Below are positions 55,495 to 64,000 of a DNA stretch of 64,000 nucleotides, in pieces. How positions within the stretch are numbered: the first letter of the stretch is position 1; each line of letters starts with the position of its first letter. The position numbers and the translations under genes are program-made. The stretch is taken from the NCBI RefSeq assembly GCF_001442755.1, contig NZ_CP006367.1, positions 3,410,001 to 3,474,000 of the forward strand, given 5' to 3'. The notes under the pieces were generated by a model. It did no database searches. It saw nothing but the letters and a program-made list of their open reading frames with translations, and was not told the DNA's origin. Source of the stretch: Aureimonas sp. AU20 (lineage in GTDB: Bacteria; Pseudomonadota; Alphaproteobacteria; Rhizobiales; Rhizobiaceae).

Positions 55495-55962
55495 ATGCAG
55501 ACGAGCGCCGACATCCGCTCCCGCCGCGATCTCTTCGCCGCCGCGATCTTCGTCACGGTCGCCCTCGCCTTCGCGCTGGAAGCCTGGACCTATCCGATGG
55601 GCACGGCGCTGCGCATGGGCCCGGGCTTCATTCCGCTGCTCCTGGCCATCCTCCTGGCCATCCTCGGCCTCGTGATCGGCATCACCAGCCTGCGCAAGCA
55701 CGAACGCGTCGAGCGCACGCCCATTCCCTGGAAGGGCATCGCCCTCGTGTCGCTGGCGCTGATCGTGTTCGGCGAGTTTGGGGCGGCGCTCGGCCTCGTG
55801 CCCGTGGTCTTCGTCGGCACCGCCATCGTCGCGCTGGCCTCCGCGCGCAACACGCCGGTCTCCGCGCTCGCCATCGCGGGCGCGATGAGCCTTCTGTGCT
55901 GGGTCGTGTTCAAGATCGGGCTCGGCATCACCCTGCCGACCTTCGGTCCCCTCTTTTCCTGA
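55495..55962 (+). CDS. tctB: Tripartite tricarboxylate transporter small permease TctB
   Basis: TctB is the four-helix small subunit of the carboxylate transporter. The 155-residue product has helices at about 14-34, 44-62, 80-98, and 105-135; RMGPGFIPLLLAILLAILGL is the family signature. The ATG at 55495 has AAGGGAAG upstream. It lies 249 bp after tctC and 12 bp before tctA. Confidence 0.9.
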   Translation: MQTSADIRSRRDLFAAAIFVTVALAFALEAWTYPMGTALRMGPGFIPLLLAILLAILGLVIGITSLRKHERVERTPIPWKGIALVSLALIVFGEFGAALGLVPVVFVGTAIVALASARNTPVSALAIAGAMSLLCWVVFKIGLGITLPTFGPLFS

Positions 55963-55974
55963 CGAGGCCAGCGC

Positions 55975-57480
55975 ATGGAGCTTCTGTCCAATCTCGCCCT
56001 CGGCTTCGAGACGGCGCTGACCCTCACCAACATCTTCTGGTGTTTCGTCGGCGTGCTGCTTGGCACGCTGGTCGGCGTCCTGCCTGGCATCGGGCCGACG
56101 GCGACGATCGCCATGCTCCTGCCGATCACCTTCACCTTCTCGCCCGTCACCGCGCTGATCATGCTGTCCGGCATCTATTACGGCGCGCAGTATGGCGGCT
56201 CGACAACGGCGATCCTGATCAACCTGCCGGGCGAAAGCTCCTCGGCCGTCACCGCCATCGACGGCTACCAGATGGCGCGCCAGGGGCGGGCGGGCGCAGC
56301 GCTCGCCACCGCCGCGCTCGGCTCCTTCTTCGCCGGCTCGGTGGCGACGCTGCTTCTGGCCGTCGCCGCCCCGCCGCTGTCGCGCGTCGCGCTGAAGTTC
56401 GGCGCGCCGGAATATTTCGCGCTGATCGTGCTCGGGCTCCTCGTCTCGATCTCGCTCGCCCACGGCTCGGTCATCAAGGCGCTCGCCATGATCGTGCTCG
56501 GCCTCCTGCTCGGCACGGTCGGCCAGGACATCTACACCGGCACGCCGCGCTTCACGCTCGGCCAGCTCGAACTCTACCAGGGCATCAACTTCGTCTCGAT
56601 CGCCGTCGGCGTCTTCGGCGTCGCCGAGATCTTCCGCAATCTGGAGAACGAGACGACGCGCGAGGTCGGCGTAAAGAAGGTCTCCGGCCTCTGGCTGACG
56701 AAGGCGGACTTCAAACGCATCGCCGCGCCCGTTGTGCGCGGCACCGTGCTGGGCTCGCTGCTGGGCGTCTTGCCGGGCGGCGGGCATGTCCTCTCCTCCT
56801 TCGCTTCCTATTCGCTGGAAAAGAACCTCGCCAAGGACAAGTCGGAATTCGGCCATGGCGCGATCGAGGGCGTGGCCGGGCCGGAAAGCGCCAACAACGC
56901 CGCCGCCCAGACCTCGTTCATCCCACTCCTGACGCTCGGCATTCCAGCCCATCCCGTGATGGCGCTGATCGTCGGAGCCTTCATCCTCCAGGGCATCACG
57001 CCGGGGCCGAACGTCATCAACACCCAGCCCGCGCTCTTCTGGGGCATCATCGCCTCCATGTGGATCGGCAATGTCCTTCTCGTCATCCTCAATCTGCCGC
57101 TGATCGGCTTGTGGGTGAAGATGCTGACCATCCCCTATCGCGTGCTGTTTCCCGCCATCGTCCTCTTCGCGGCGATCGGCTGCTATTCCATCAACAACAA
57201 CCCGTTCGACGTCTATGCCATCGGCGTCTTCGGAATCCTCGGCTATGTCCTCATTCGCCTCGGCTGCGAGCCGGCGCCGCTTCTGCTCGGCTTCGTGCTC
57301 GGCCCGCTTCTGGAAGAGCATCTGCGCCGCGCCATGATCATCTCGCGCGGCGACCCCACCGTCTTCGTCTCGCGCCCCATTTCGGCGACGCTTCTGGCGC
57401 TAGGTCTGGCCGCCGTCATCGTGGCGCTGCTGCCCGCCATTCGCGCCAAGCGCAAGGAAGTGTTCGTCGAGGACGATTGA
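55975..57480 (+). CDS. tctA: Tripartite tricarboxylate transporter large permease TctA
   Basis: TctA is the main membrane channel of the transporter, with about 12 helices. The 501-residue protein has the conserved GVLPGIGPTATIAMLLPITF (about 34-53), YYGAQYGGSTTAILINLPGE (about 68-87) and a repeat of the same kind, GVLPGGGHVL and GVAGPESANNAAAQTSFIPL. It starts at the ATG at 55975, with GAGG upstream. Together the three proteins import a carboxylate with protons or sodium. Confidence 0.96.
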   Translation: MELLSNLALGFETALTLTNIFWCFVGVLLGTLVGVLPGIGPTATIAMLLPITFTFSPVTALIMLSGIYYGAQYGGSTTAILINLPGESSSAVTAIDGYQMARQGRAGAALATAALGSFFAGSVATLLLAVAAPPLSRVALKFGAPEYFALIVLGLLVSISLAHGSVIKALAMIVLGLLLGTVGQDIYTGTPRFTLGQLELYQGINFVSIAVGVFGVAEIFRNLENETTREVGVKKVSGLWLTKADFKRIAAPVVRGTVLGSLLGVLPGGGHVLSSFASYSLEKNLAKDKSEFGHGAIEGVAGPESANNAAAQTSFIPLLTLGIPAHPVMALIVGAFILQGITPGPNVINTQPALFWGIIASMWIGNVLLVILNLPLIGLWVKMLTIPYRVLFPAIVLFAAIGCYSINNNPFDVYAIGVFGILGYVLIRLGCEPAPLLLGFVLGPLLEEHLRRAMIISRGDPTVFVSRPISATLLALGLAAVIVALLPAIRAKRKEVFVEDD

Positions 57481-57582
57481 GCGTTGGGCCTGAAACGGCA
57501 GCCTGCCGCAGCGCAAAAGAAGCAGGCGGGCGCCGACGCGTTCGGCTAGATTGCGCTCGACTCATCCCGCCTGGAGCCCCTC

Positions 57583-58458
57583 ATGTCGGACACGCACAGC
57601 ATCGGCACGCCCTCCCTTTCCGTCTCGATCAAGGCCGAGGGGGCGGAACTGATCTCGCTGCGGGACGGAGCCGGCGAGGAGCTTCTTTGGCAGGCCGGGC
57701 CGGAATGGCCGCGCCATGCGCCGGTGCTCTTCCCGATCGTCGGCCGCCTGCCGGGCGACGCGCTGGAAGTGGACGGGCAGCGCTACGCGATGACCCAGCA
57801 TGGCTTTGCCCGCGACAGCCTTTTCGAATGGCGCGAGCGGAGCGAAACCCGCGCCCGGCTGGTGCTGAGGGATAGCGAGGCGACACGGGCGCGCTACCCC
57901 TTCGCCTTCGAGCTGGAGCTAATCTACGAGGTGGCGGACCAGACGCTCGATGTGACGACGCGGGTGCACAACACGGGAGACCTGCCGCTCCCCTTCGCGG
58001 TCGGCGCCCATCCCGCTTTTCGCTGGCCCCTCGTGCCGGGCCTTCCCAAGGAACGCCATGTCCTGCGCTTCGAGGGCGCGGCGCCCAGCAAGGCCTCGGC
58101 GCTGGAGGGCGGCTTTCTGTCGGGCGAGCGGGACGTGCCCGTGGAGAAGGATGCGCTCGCCCTCTCCGAGGCGCTGTTCAGCGGCGACGCGCTGGTGTTC
58201 GGCGGGATCGGCGAGGGCGCCGTCCGCTTCGAGGCATTGGGTGAAGGCGGCCCGGAACGCGCCCTGCGCGTCGCCTGGAAGGGCTACCACGATCTCGGCG
58301 TCTGGTCGAAGCCGCAGGGCGCGCCGTTCCTCTGCATCGAGCCCTGGTTCGGCACCACGCCGCCGCTCGGCTGGAATGGCGACTTCACGCAAAAACCCGG
58401 CAACGCCACGCTGCCGGCGGGCGAGTCGCGCGACTATGTCTGGTCGGTAAGCGTCTAG
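57583..58458 (+). CDS. Aldose 1-epimerase family protein
   Basis: A 291-residue galactose-mutarotase-like protein with beta-sandwich fold. Conserved stretches are LLWQAGPEWPRHAPVLFPIV (about 35-54), AMTQHGFARDSLFEW and FAVGAHPAFRWPL (catalytic-type histidines), and CIEPWFGTTPP with the catalytic Glu. Members convert sugar anomers; this shorter subgroup is often annotated only at family level. It begins at the ATG at 57583 with GGAG upstream. It has no signal peptide. It follows tctA by 102 bp but may be unrelated. Confidence 0.88.
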   Translation: MSDTHSIGTPSLSVSIKAEGAELISLRDGAGEELLWQAGPEWPRHAPVLFPIVGRLPGDALEVDGQRYAMTQHGFARDSLFEWRERSETRARLVLRDSEATRARYPFAFELELIYEVADQTLDVTTRVHNTGDLPLPFAVGAHPAFRWPLVPGLPKERHVLRFEGAAPSKASALEGGFLSGERDVPVEKDALALSEALFSGDALVFGGIGEGAVRFEALGEGGPERALRVAWKGYHDLGVWSKPQGAPFLCIEPWFGTTPPLGWNGDFTQKPGNATLPAGESRDYVWSVSV

Positions 58459-58534
58459 AGCATTTTCAGGCAAGGCGAGACGATCGAAAACATAAGGCAT
58501 TCCGGTGAATTCTGACTCGCGGGAAATGCTTTAG
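58458..58534. repeat. REP-like imperfect palindrome, copy 2
   Basis: GAGCATTTTCAGGCAAGGCG at the left, GGCATTCCGGTGAATTC in the middle and GCGGGAAATGCTTTAG at the right. It begins in the stop codon of the aldose-epimerase gene. The same order of blocks is seen at 2288 and 61135, with changes. This is typical of Rhizobiales intergenic mosaic elements. Confidence 0.55.
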
Positions 58535-58666
58535 ACGTCCGCGAAAGATCGGGCTAACCACATCACAAGGCTCTTCCTCGGAACGCCACCTGAAGGCGAG
58601 CATCACACGCTGTTTTAATGTTCGCAGGCGACACCATTTCGCAGTGCAACATGTGGGGCCGCAGAG

Positions 58667-60976
58667 ATGCTACGTCGCCTGAGAGTGGGTCTGAAAGCCA
58701 AGATCATCGGAGGAATCGGACTGGGGCTCGCCATCGGCCTTCTGCCGATGGGAGGCTTCTTGGCCTACCAGACGCAGCAGCACTCCGATGAGGCCGCCGA
58801 ACAGCTCATGTCGAGCGAGGCCGGCCGTGCCGCCGAATTCGTCAAAGGCGCGCTGGCGGAAATCTCCGCCACGGCTCGCCTTACGGCAGCCAATGTCGGC
58901 GAGCGGCATGCTCGGATCGACCTGACCCGCAAGGACATGGTCGAAACCCTGCGGGTCGATCTGGACTCGTCGCCCATGGCCTTCGGCGCCTGGTTCCTGG
59001 AAGCGCCCAAAGCCTTCGATGGCCAGCAGGACGAGGTGAAGAACAACACGCCGCAGGGCGCCAACAAGAACGGTTTGTTCTCCCCCTGGTGGCACCGGGT
59101 CGCCGGCGACGGGGTCACCTTCCAGACCTTCGACGAGGACTACAAGGCGCCCTGGTGGACCCTGGCCGCCGAAACCGGCAAGAGCGCCGTCACTCCGCCC
59201 TATGTCGAAACATCGTCCGGCATGAACAGCCTGCTGACCAGCGTGACGCAACCGGTCTACTCCGCCGGTCAGTTCATCGGCGTGCTCGGAATCGACATGA
59301 CGCTGAACCAGCTCGGCCAGCATCTCCACGCGATCAAGCCCTTCGGCACCGGCAATCTCAAGCTTCTGTCGAAAGAAGGGCTCTGGCTCTACCATCCAGA
59401 CCCCAAGCGCCTGGCCAGCCCCTATCTCAACACGTCCGGGAAAGCTGAACTGGCGGCGACCATGGCGGACAAGCAGCCGCGCGTGGTGCCTGGGATCGTC
59501 GATCTCGACGGCAACGTCATCCGGCGAATGTTCTATGCGTTCGATGTCCCGTCCTTGAACACGACGTGGATTGCGGTGGTGGACGTGCCGGAAGTGACCT
59601 TGGCTCAGCCGATGATGGAGCAGTTTCGCACATTGGCGATCGGCTTCGCGCTGGCGCTTCTGGTGATTCTGGTCGCGGTCTGGCTGACGAGCAATTTCGC
59701 CATCGTTCGCCCGCTGCGCCGCTCCGTCGATCTGGCGCGCTTGATCGGCTCGGGTGACTTGACGCACACGATCCGGGCCAAGGGCTCGGACGAGATCGCC
59801 GAACTCCAGCGCGCCATGGGCGACATGACCACCAAACTGTCCGAGATCGTCTCGGGCGTGCGCGCCTCCTCCTCGCTGGTGGCCGCCGGCTCGGCCCGCT
59901 CGGCCGAAACCGCCGACCGCCTGTCGTCGGGCTCCACCGAACAGGCCGCCGCCTCCGAGCAGGCCTCGGCCGCGATCGAGGAGATGACCGCCAACATCCG
60001 CCAGAACGCCGACAACGCCTCCACCACCGAGAAGATCGCCGCCCAGGCCGCCGAGCATGCCGGCACCACGGGCGCGGCGGTGGCGCAGTCCACCGAGGCC
60101 ATGCGCGCCATTGCCGAGAAGATCGCCGTGGTGCAGGAGATCGCCCGCCAGACCGATCTCTTGGCGCTGAACGCCGCGATCGAGGCCGCCCGAGCCGGAC
60201 AGCACGGCAAGGGGTTCGCGGTGGTCGCCTCGGAGGTGCGCAAGCTTGCCGAGCGCTCTCAGGCGGCGGCGGCCGAGATCGGCGACTTGTCCTCGCGCAC
60301 GCTGGTCGTGGCGGAAGATGCCGGGGCGCGTCTTGAGCGGTTGGTTCCGGACATTCGCAAGACGGCGGAGCTGGTGTCGGAGATTTCGGCGGCGTGCCGG
60401 GAGCAGTCGATCGGCATCGAGCAGATCAACCAGGCGATCGGGCAGTTGGATCAGGTGACGCAGTCCAACGCCGGGGCTGCGAACGAGATGGCGGCCACCG
60501 CCGACCAGCTGTCCACCGAAGCGGGCCGGCTGGAGGAGCGGGCGGGCTATTTCCGCATGACCGACGCCGAGCGCGAGCGCCTGCTGCAGGACGAGGCGGT
60601 GGAGATCGAGGCGACCAACCGGCAGGCGGAGCGGCAGAAGACGCGCGCCGCCAGGGCCGAGACGGGTTTCGAGACCGCTGTGACACCGTCGCCCCGCCCT
60701 GCGGCGCCCAAACTCTCCGCTGCCAAACTCTCTCCGGTCAAGGCCGGCGGCCCTGCCGGCGCGCCGGAGCCGGCCGCACGCAACAGCGCCAAGGCGCCGG
60801 TGGCCGTGGCGACGGGCACGGAGGAAGGCTTGTTCGAAGGCGCGGGCGAGAATCCTGTCCATAGCCTTCAAGCCCAGGCGGCCAGCGCGCTGGCACGCCC
60901 GGCGACCGCTGCGGCAAAGGGCGGGTTCTCGCTGGATCTTGGCGGCGACGACAGTTTCGAGCGCATGAGCCGCTAA
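58667..60976 (+). CDS. Methyl-accepting chemotaxis protein with dCache sensor
   Basis: A 769-residue chemoreceptor: helix at about 12-34, a periplasmic dCache domain (about 40-310) with [20 protein letters not shown] and [20 protein letters not shown], second helix at about 323-345, HAMP (about 346-400), and a signalling domain with [20 protein letters not shown] and [20 protein letters not shown]. After about 620 comes a 150-residue Ala/Pro-rich tail without a CheR pentapeptide. dCache domains often bind amino acids or organic acids. It lies alone; no che genes are in the window. Confidence 0.93.
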   Translation: MLRRLRVGLKAKIIGGIGLGLAIGLLPMGGFLAYQTQQHSDEAAEQLMSSEAGRAAEFVKGALAEISATARLTAANVGERHARIDLTRKDMVETLRVDLDSSPMAFGAWFLEAPKAFDGQQDEVKNNTPQGANKNGLFSPWWHRVAGDGVTFQTFDEDYKAPWWTLAAETGKSAVTPPYVETSSGMNSLLTSVTQPVYSAGQFIGVLGIDMTLNQLGQHLHAIKPFGTGNLKLLSKEGLWLYHPDPKRLASPYLNTSGKAELAATMADKQPRVVPGIVDLDGNVIRRMFYAFDVPSLNTTWIAVVDVPEVTLAQPMMEQFRTLAIGFALALLVILVAVWLTSNFAIVRPLRRSVDLARLIGSGDLTHTIRAKGSDEIAELQRAMGDMTTKLSEIVSGVRASSSLVAAGSARSAETADRLSSGSTEQAAASEQASAAIEEMTANIRQNADNASTTEKIAAQAAEHAGTTGAAVAQSTEAMRAIAEKIAVVQEIARQTDLLALNAAIEAARAGQHGKGFAVVASEVRKLAERSQAAAAEIGDLSSRTLVVAEDAGARLERLVPDIRKTAELVSEISAACREQSIGIEQINQAIGQLDQVTQSNAGAANEMAATADQLSTEAGRLEERAGYFRMTDAERERLLQDEAVEIEATNRQAERQKTRAARAETGFETAVTPSPRPAAPKLSAAKLSPVKAGGPAGAPEPAARNSAKAPVAVATGTEEGLFEGAGENPVHSLQAQAASALARPATAAAKGGFSLDLGGDDSFERMSR

Positions 60977-61008
60977 GCCGAAACCGAATTTCTTCCCCGT
61001 TCCGACAT

Positions 61009-61048
61009 TCGAAAGGCCCGTGCGATCCGCGCGGGCCTTTCGCTTTTG
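61009..61048 (+). terminator. Rho-independent terminator after the dCache chemoreceptor
   Basis: CGAAAGGCCCG / CGGGCCTTTCG and CTTTTGCC. The loop is about 11 bases. Confidence 0.7.
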
Positions 61049-61134
61049 CCGGAAGGATGCAAAGGCGAATTTCGGGCGGCAGGCGTGGGCGGACCTTTTC
61101 CGCGCCACAGTGCTGTGATCGACGCTCCGGGTTG

Positions 61135-61236
61135 GAGCATCTCCGAGAGCAAGGCGGGTACGCCCTGCCCTCGAAGATTGCGGCAAAATCAGAACCCTCG
61201 AGCCTTTCGGTGAATTCGTTTCGCCGGGAAAGCTCC
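61135..61236. repeat. REP-like imperfect palindrome, copy 3 (degenerate)
   Basis: GAGCATCTCCGAGAGCAAGG, CTTTCGGTGAATTCG and CGCCGGGAAAGCTCC follow the block order of copy 2, with insertions. The match was made by eye and is the weakest of the three. Confidence 0.35.
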
Positions 61237-61282
61237 GGGGACTTGGCGAGAGGGCACGGGCTTCGGCCCGTCTGCGGTGGTG

Positions 61283-63619
61283 ATGGGTTTCTTGCGTCGT
61301 TTTTGTCTGATCCTTCCGCTGCTCTGCCTCCTCTTCGCACCGGCGGCGATGGCGCAGGCCCCGATCGCGGCCGGGGCCACGAGCGCCCAGATCATCGCCG
61401 ATCTCGACAGCAAGAGCGCGGACTACGACGCCGCCAAGGCGGGAATGGGCCAGGCCCAGAAGAGCGAGGACCGCGCAGCCCTGCGCGAGCGCGTGCTCGC
61501 CATCCAGGGCTCGGCCGAGCAGACGGTGACGGCGCTCGCTCCCATGCTGGAGGCGATGGACAAGCGGATCGGCGATCTCGGCGAAGCCAGCGAGACCGAG
61601 GCGCCCGACATCAAGACGCAGCGCGAGGCGCTGAACAAGGAGCGCACCGATCTCGACTCCGCGATCAAGCGCGCCCGCCTTCTGGCCACCAACGCGCGCG
61701 ACACGGTCGAGACGATCAACCGGATGCTGGCCGAGGAGTTCAACCGCTCGACCTTCGAGCGCGTCTCCTCTCCCCTCACCGGCCGCTTCTGGAACTCCCT
61801 GGCGCTCAGCATGCGCTTCGACGTCTTGCGCGCCACGGGCTTCGGCAGCGACACGTGGGAGGGGCTGAAGCACGGCGTGGAAGGAGCGAGCCCGCTTGTT
61901 CTGGTCGCGACGCTCGGTGCCAGCCTCGTCCTGCTCTTTCCCGTGCGCCGGCGGCTTCGCGCGCTCGGGCGGCGCTTCGCCATCTCGCAGGCGCCGGGGA
62001 CGCGCTTTCGCCGTTCGGGCCTGTCGCTCTGGTTCATCCTCGTCGGCACGCTGACCGCCAGCCTCAGCTTCCTCCTGTTCGGCCAGGGGCTGCGCTGGGC
62101 CGGGATGCTGACCGACGAGGCGGACGCCCTCGTCACCGCGCTGGTCGGGGCCGCCTCGTTCGGCGCCTTCATCGTCTCGCTCGGCGGCGGTCTGCTCTTG
62201 GTGGACCAGCCGTCCTGGCGCCTCCTGCCGCTCGGCAACGATGCGGCGGCGCGCCTGCGCCCCTATCCCACATTCGCGGCGATTCTGGTGACGATCGGCA
62301 TCACCGTGGTGGCCTTCAACCGGATCGTCGGCGCCAGCCCCTCCTCGACCGTCGCTGCCAACCTCGCGATCGCCACCGCCTACATGCTGCTGGTTCTTTC
62401 GGTGCTCCTGACGCTGCACCGCCTGCGCCGCGAGCAGCGCGAGGAGAACCAGACACCGACCACCCTGCGCAGCGTGGTAACGCTGACGACGCTTCTCTGC
62501 TGGCTGGCACTGATCGTCAGCGCCATCGCCGCGCTGCAAGGCTATGTGAACCTTTCGCTCTTCATCGGCCGGCAGACCGTCTGGATCACCGTGGTCTGCG
62601 CCTCGGCCTATCTCCTGCTCGTGGTGGTGGACGATCTCTGCACCACGCTTCTCTCGCCCGAGGCCTGGACGGGACGGGCCGCGCACGAAGCGCTGGGGCT
62701 GAAGCCCTCGACGGTCGGCCAGCTCGGCGTCGCCATGTCGGCGCTTCTGCGCATCGGGACGGTGCTGCTGGCGCTCGCCATGATCTTCGCGCCCTTCGGC
62801 CCGGGCACGGACGCGATCTTCTCGCAGCTTGGCGATCCGCTGCTGATCACCGTCGGCGGCTTCACGCTGGAGCCGGGCGCGGTTCTGCGCGCCCTGATCG
62901 CGCTGGCGCTCGGCATCGCCGCCATGCGCCTCGTGCGCCGCTGGCTGAACGAGACCTATCTGCCGACCACCGAACTCGACGCGGGCGCGCGCAACTCCGT
63001 TTCGATGATCGTGTCCTATGCCGGCATCATCCTCGCCGGCTTCTGGGCGCTGACCTCGCTCGGCATCGGGCTGGAGCGCATCGCGCTCGTCGTCAGCGCC
63101 CTGTCGGTCGGCATCGGCTTCGGCCTACAGGCTATCACGCAGAACTTCGTCTCGGGCCTCATCCTCCTCGCCGAGCGCCCGGTGAAGCTCGGCGACAGCG
63201 TGCGCATCGGCACGGACGAAGGCGATGTGCGGCGCATCAGCGTGCGCTCCACGGAGATCCAACTCCCCGACCGCTCGACCCTGATCGTGCCGAACTCGGA
63301 ATTCATTACCAAGCCGATCCGCAACATGACGCTGGCCGACCCGGTGGGGCGGGTGCAGATCAATTTTTCGGTCGCGCCCTCGGCCGATCTTCTGCTCGTG
63401 CGAAAGACCGTCCTGGAGATTTTCGACGAGCATCAGGCCGTGCTGGACGATCCCAAGCCCAGCGTCTTCATCGACGGGATCACCGAGGGCCGGGTCAACT
63501 TCAACTGCCTCGCCTTCGTCGCCTCGCCCCGGCAGGCCTATTCGACGCGAAGCGCGCTGTTCTTCACGCTCCTGGAACGCTTCCAGACGCAGGACGTGCG
63601 GTTGGCCCCGACTGTCTGA
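61283..63619 (+). CDS. Mechanosensitive channel with DUF3772 domain (MscS family)
   Basis: A 778-residue inner-membrane channel. A signal peptide (FLRRFCLILPLLCLLFAPAA, end near 22) leads to a periplasmic coiled-coil region with a DUF3772 domain (about 120-180), then about ten helices, and an MscS core from about 580 with GIGFGLQAITQNFVSGLILL and the beta domain RTFE-like VRRISVRSTEIQLPDRSTLI. It opens on membrane tension to release solutes. I chose the ATG at 61283; GTG codons at 61277 and 61280 are also possible. Long MscS forms of this kind are widespread in alphaproteobacteria. Confidence 0.9.
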   Translation: MGFLRRFCLILPLLCLLFAPAAMAQAPIAAGATSAQIIADLDSKSADYDAAKAGMGQAQKSEDRAALRERVLAIQGSAEQTVTALAPMLEAMDKRIGDLGEASETEAPDIKTQREALNKERTDLDSAIKRARLLATNARDTVETINRMLAEEFNRSTFERVSSPLTGRFWNSLALSMRFDVLRATGFGSDTWEGLKHGVEGASPLVLVATLGASLVLLFPVRRRLRALGRRFAISQAPGTRFRRSGLSLWFILVGTLTASLSFLLFGQGLRWAGMLTDEADALVTALVGAASFGAFIVSLGGGLLLVDQPSWRLLPLGNDAAARLRPYPTFAAILVTIGITVVAFNRIVGASPSSTVAANLAIATAYMLLVLSVLLTLHRLRREQREENQTPTTLRSVVTLTTLLCWLALIVSAIAALQGYVNLSLFIGRQTVWITVVCASAYLLLVVVDDLCTTLLSPEAWTGRAAHEALGLKPSTVGQLGVAMSALLRIGTVLLALAMIFAPFGPGTDAIFSQLGDPLLITVGGFTLEPGAVLRALIALALGIAAMRLVRRWLNETYLPTTELDAGARNSVSMIVSYAGIILAGFWALTSLGIGLERIALVVSALSVGIGFGLQAITQNFVSGLILLAERPVKLGDSVRIGTDEGDVRRISVRSTEIQLPDRSTLIVPNSEFITKPIRNMTLADPVGRVQINFSVAPSADLLLVRKTVLEIFDEHQAVLDDPKPSVFIDGITEGRVNFNCLAFVASPRQAYSTRSALFFTLLERFQTQDVRLAPTV

Positions 63620-63623
63620 GCGC

Positions 63624-64000
63624 TCACGTGCCCAGCGCGGGCGCCGGCGCGGCGCGCAGGTCGAAGCGCACCGTGATCTCGCGCCCCAGCCACTGCGCGG
63701 CCGGGTCGTTCTTGGTGCCGAGCCCGAAGGCGAGCCGGTCGATCACGCCCGAGCCCGCGACATGGGCGCTGCCGTCGGCCTGCGGCTCGAAGGTGAAGGG
63801 CACCTCGATCGGCGCGCTCTGGCCCTTGATGGTGACCGTGCCCTGCGCACGAAAGCCGGTTTCGCTCTTTTCGAAACGGTCCAGCGCGACCGCGAGGCTG
63901 GGATGGGCGGCGATGTCGAGCCCGTCCGGGCCCGGCGCGCTGGAGCGCACGAACGGGTCGCCGACCGTGATCGACGCGGCGTCGATCTCGATGCGGGCGG
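63624..64000 (-). CDS. YceI family protein, 5' end cut by window edge
   Basis: The visible 125 codons match the C-terminal part of a YceI protein, a lipocalin-like beta-barrel that binds isoprenoids such as ubiquinone in the periplasm. ARIEIDAASITVGD, LDIAAHPSLAV and GTVTIKGQSAPIEVPFTFEP show the YceI pattern. The start and any signal peptide lie outside the window. It is convergent with the MscS gene; the two stops are 4 bp apart with no terminator between. Confidence 0.85.
   Translation of the reverse strand, partial: ARIEIDAASITVGDPFVRSSAPGPDGLDIAAHPSLAVALDRFEKSETGFRAQGTVTIKGQSAPIEVPFTFEPQADGSAHVAGSGVIDRLAFGLGTKNDPAAQWLGREITVRFDLRAAPAPALGT

Larger units (their letters stand above)
60977..61282. 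other. Intergenic region between the chemoreceptor and the MscS gene
   Basis: It contains the chemoreceptor terminator (61009-61048) and a worn copy of the REP-like element (61135-61236). I see no gene here. Confidence 0.5.

Noticed and set aside
55327..57321. Long minus-strand frame opposite tctB and tctA
   Set aside because: Highly charged, repetitive composition typical of an antisense shadow; the plus strand encodes clear transporter genes.
58670..62686. Very long minus-strand open frame (1338 codons)
   Set aside because: It is a shadow of the chemoreceptor and MscS genes in GC-rich DNA, with low-complexity Arg/Ala/Gly/His/Asp content and no family features.

Overview
The window is GC-rich, almost fully coding DNA from an alphaproteobacterium. 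Cell-cycle and nucleoid regulators specific to that class are present (GcrA, a DUF1013/TrcR protein, GapR, a MucR/Ros zinc-finger protein), with Rhizobiales-type small proteins (DUF465, DUF1036, DUF1244, DUF1465, DUF3297), an Omp10-like lipoprotein as in Brucella, homospermidine synthase and cysteine-free bL31 and bL36. Together they point to Hyphomicrobiales; the family (perhaps Aurantimonadaceae) is a guess. No rRNA, tRNA, CRISPR, prophage or intact insertion sequence was seen, so this is mostly conserved chromosomal backbone.

Layout. 0-2.8 kb: the end of argD (ArgD aminotransferase), gcrA, and a DUF3297 gene. 2.9-11.7 kb: a complete phosphate regulon on the minus strand in the order phoR, pstS, pstC, pstA, pstB, phoU, phoB, with a Pho box before pstS and a hairpin between pstS and pstC, preceded by a membrane-anchored protein of unknown function. 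12-14.7 kb: a GH15 glucosidase/trehalase-like gene overlapping a glucose-dehydrogenase-like SDR. 14.7-18 kb: trcR, a quinone oxidoreductase, a candidate small RNA, a DUF1465 gene, and rpmE. 18-25.7 kb: an ABC exporter, then minus-strand genes for a MotA/MotB-like pair, inositol monophosphatase, EF-P, a Sel1-repeat protein and a ThiE-like protein.

26-33 kb: two divergent DUF465 genes, one leading into purE-purK, then rpmJ, a TPR protein, a DUF1036-pyk pair, DUF1244, gapR and mucR. 33-44 kb: a DUF882 (MepK-like) protein with a long Pro/Ala-rich tail, an orphan sigma-54 activator, pepF, an Rsm22 methyltransferase, homospermidine synthase, an NTF2-like protein, omp10 and hemH. 44-50.6 kb: a chemoreceptor, an O-antigen-ligase-like protein, and a second EF-P gene divergent from epmA-epmB, the lysyl modification enzymes for EF-P.

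50.6-54.2 kb is the least conserved-looking stretch. It holds a small HNH protein, tiny proteins of unknown function, a 162-bp MITE-like element placed exactly at a stop codon, an EamA transporter, a 43-residue membrane protein, a cold-shock gene with a long leader, and a 630-bp stretch with no convincing gene. 54.2-64 kb: a tctCBA carboxylate transporter, an aldose-epimerase-like gene, a dCache chemoreceptor, a DUF3772-MscS channel and the end of a YceI gene.

I found no obvious new multi-gene system. The best leads are the candidate small RNA near 16.7 kb, the MITE at a stop codon, two EF-P paralogues with one modification locus, a dispersed palindromic repeat family, the 43-residue membrane protein, and the non-flagellar MotA/MotB-like pair.
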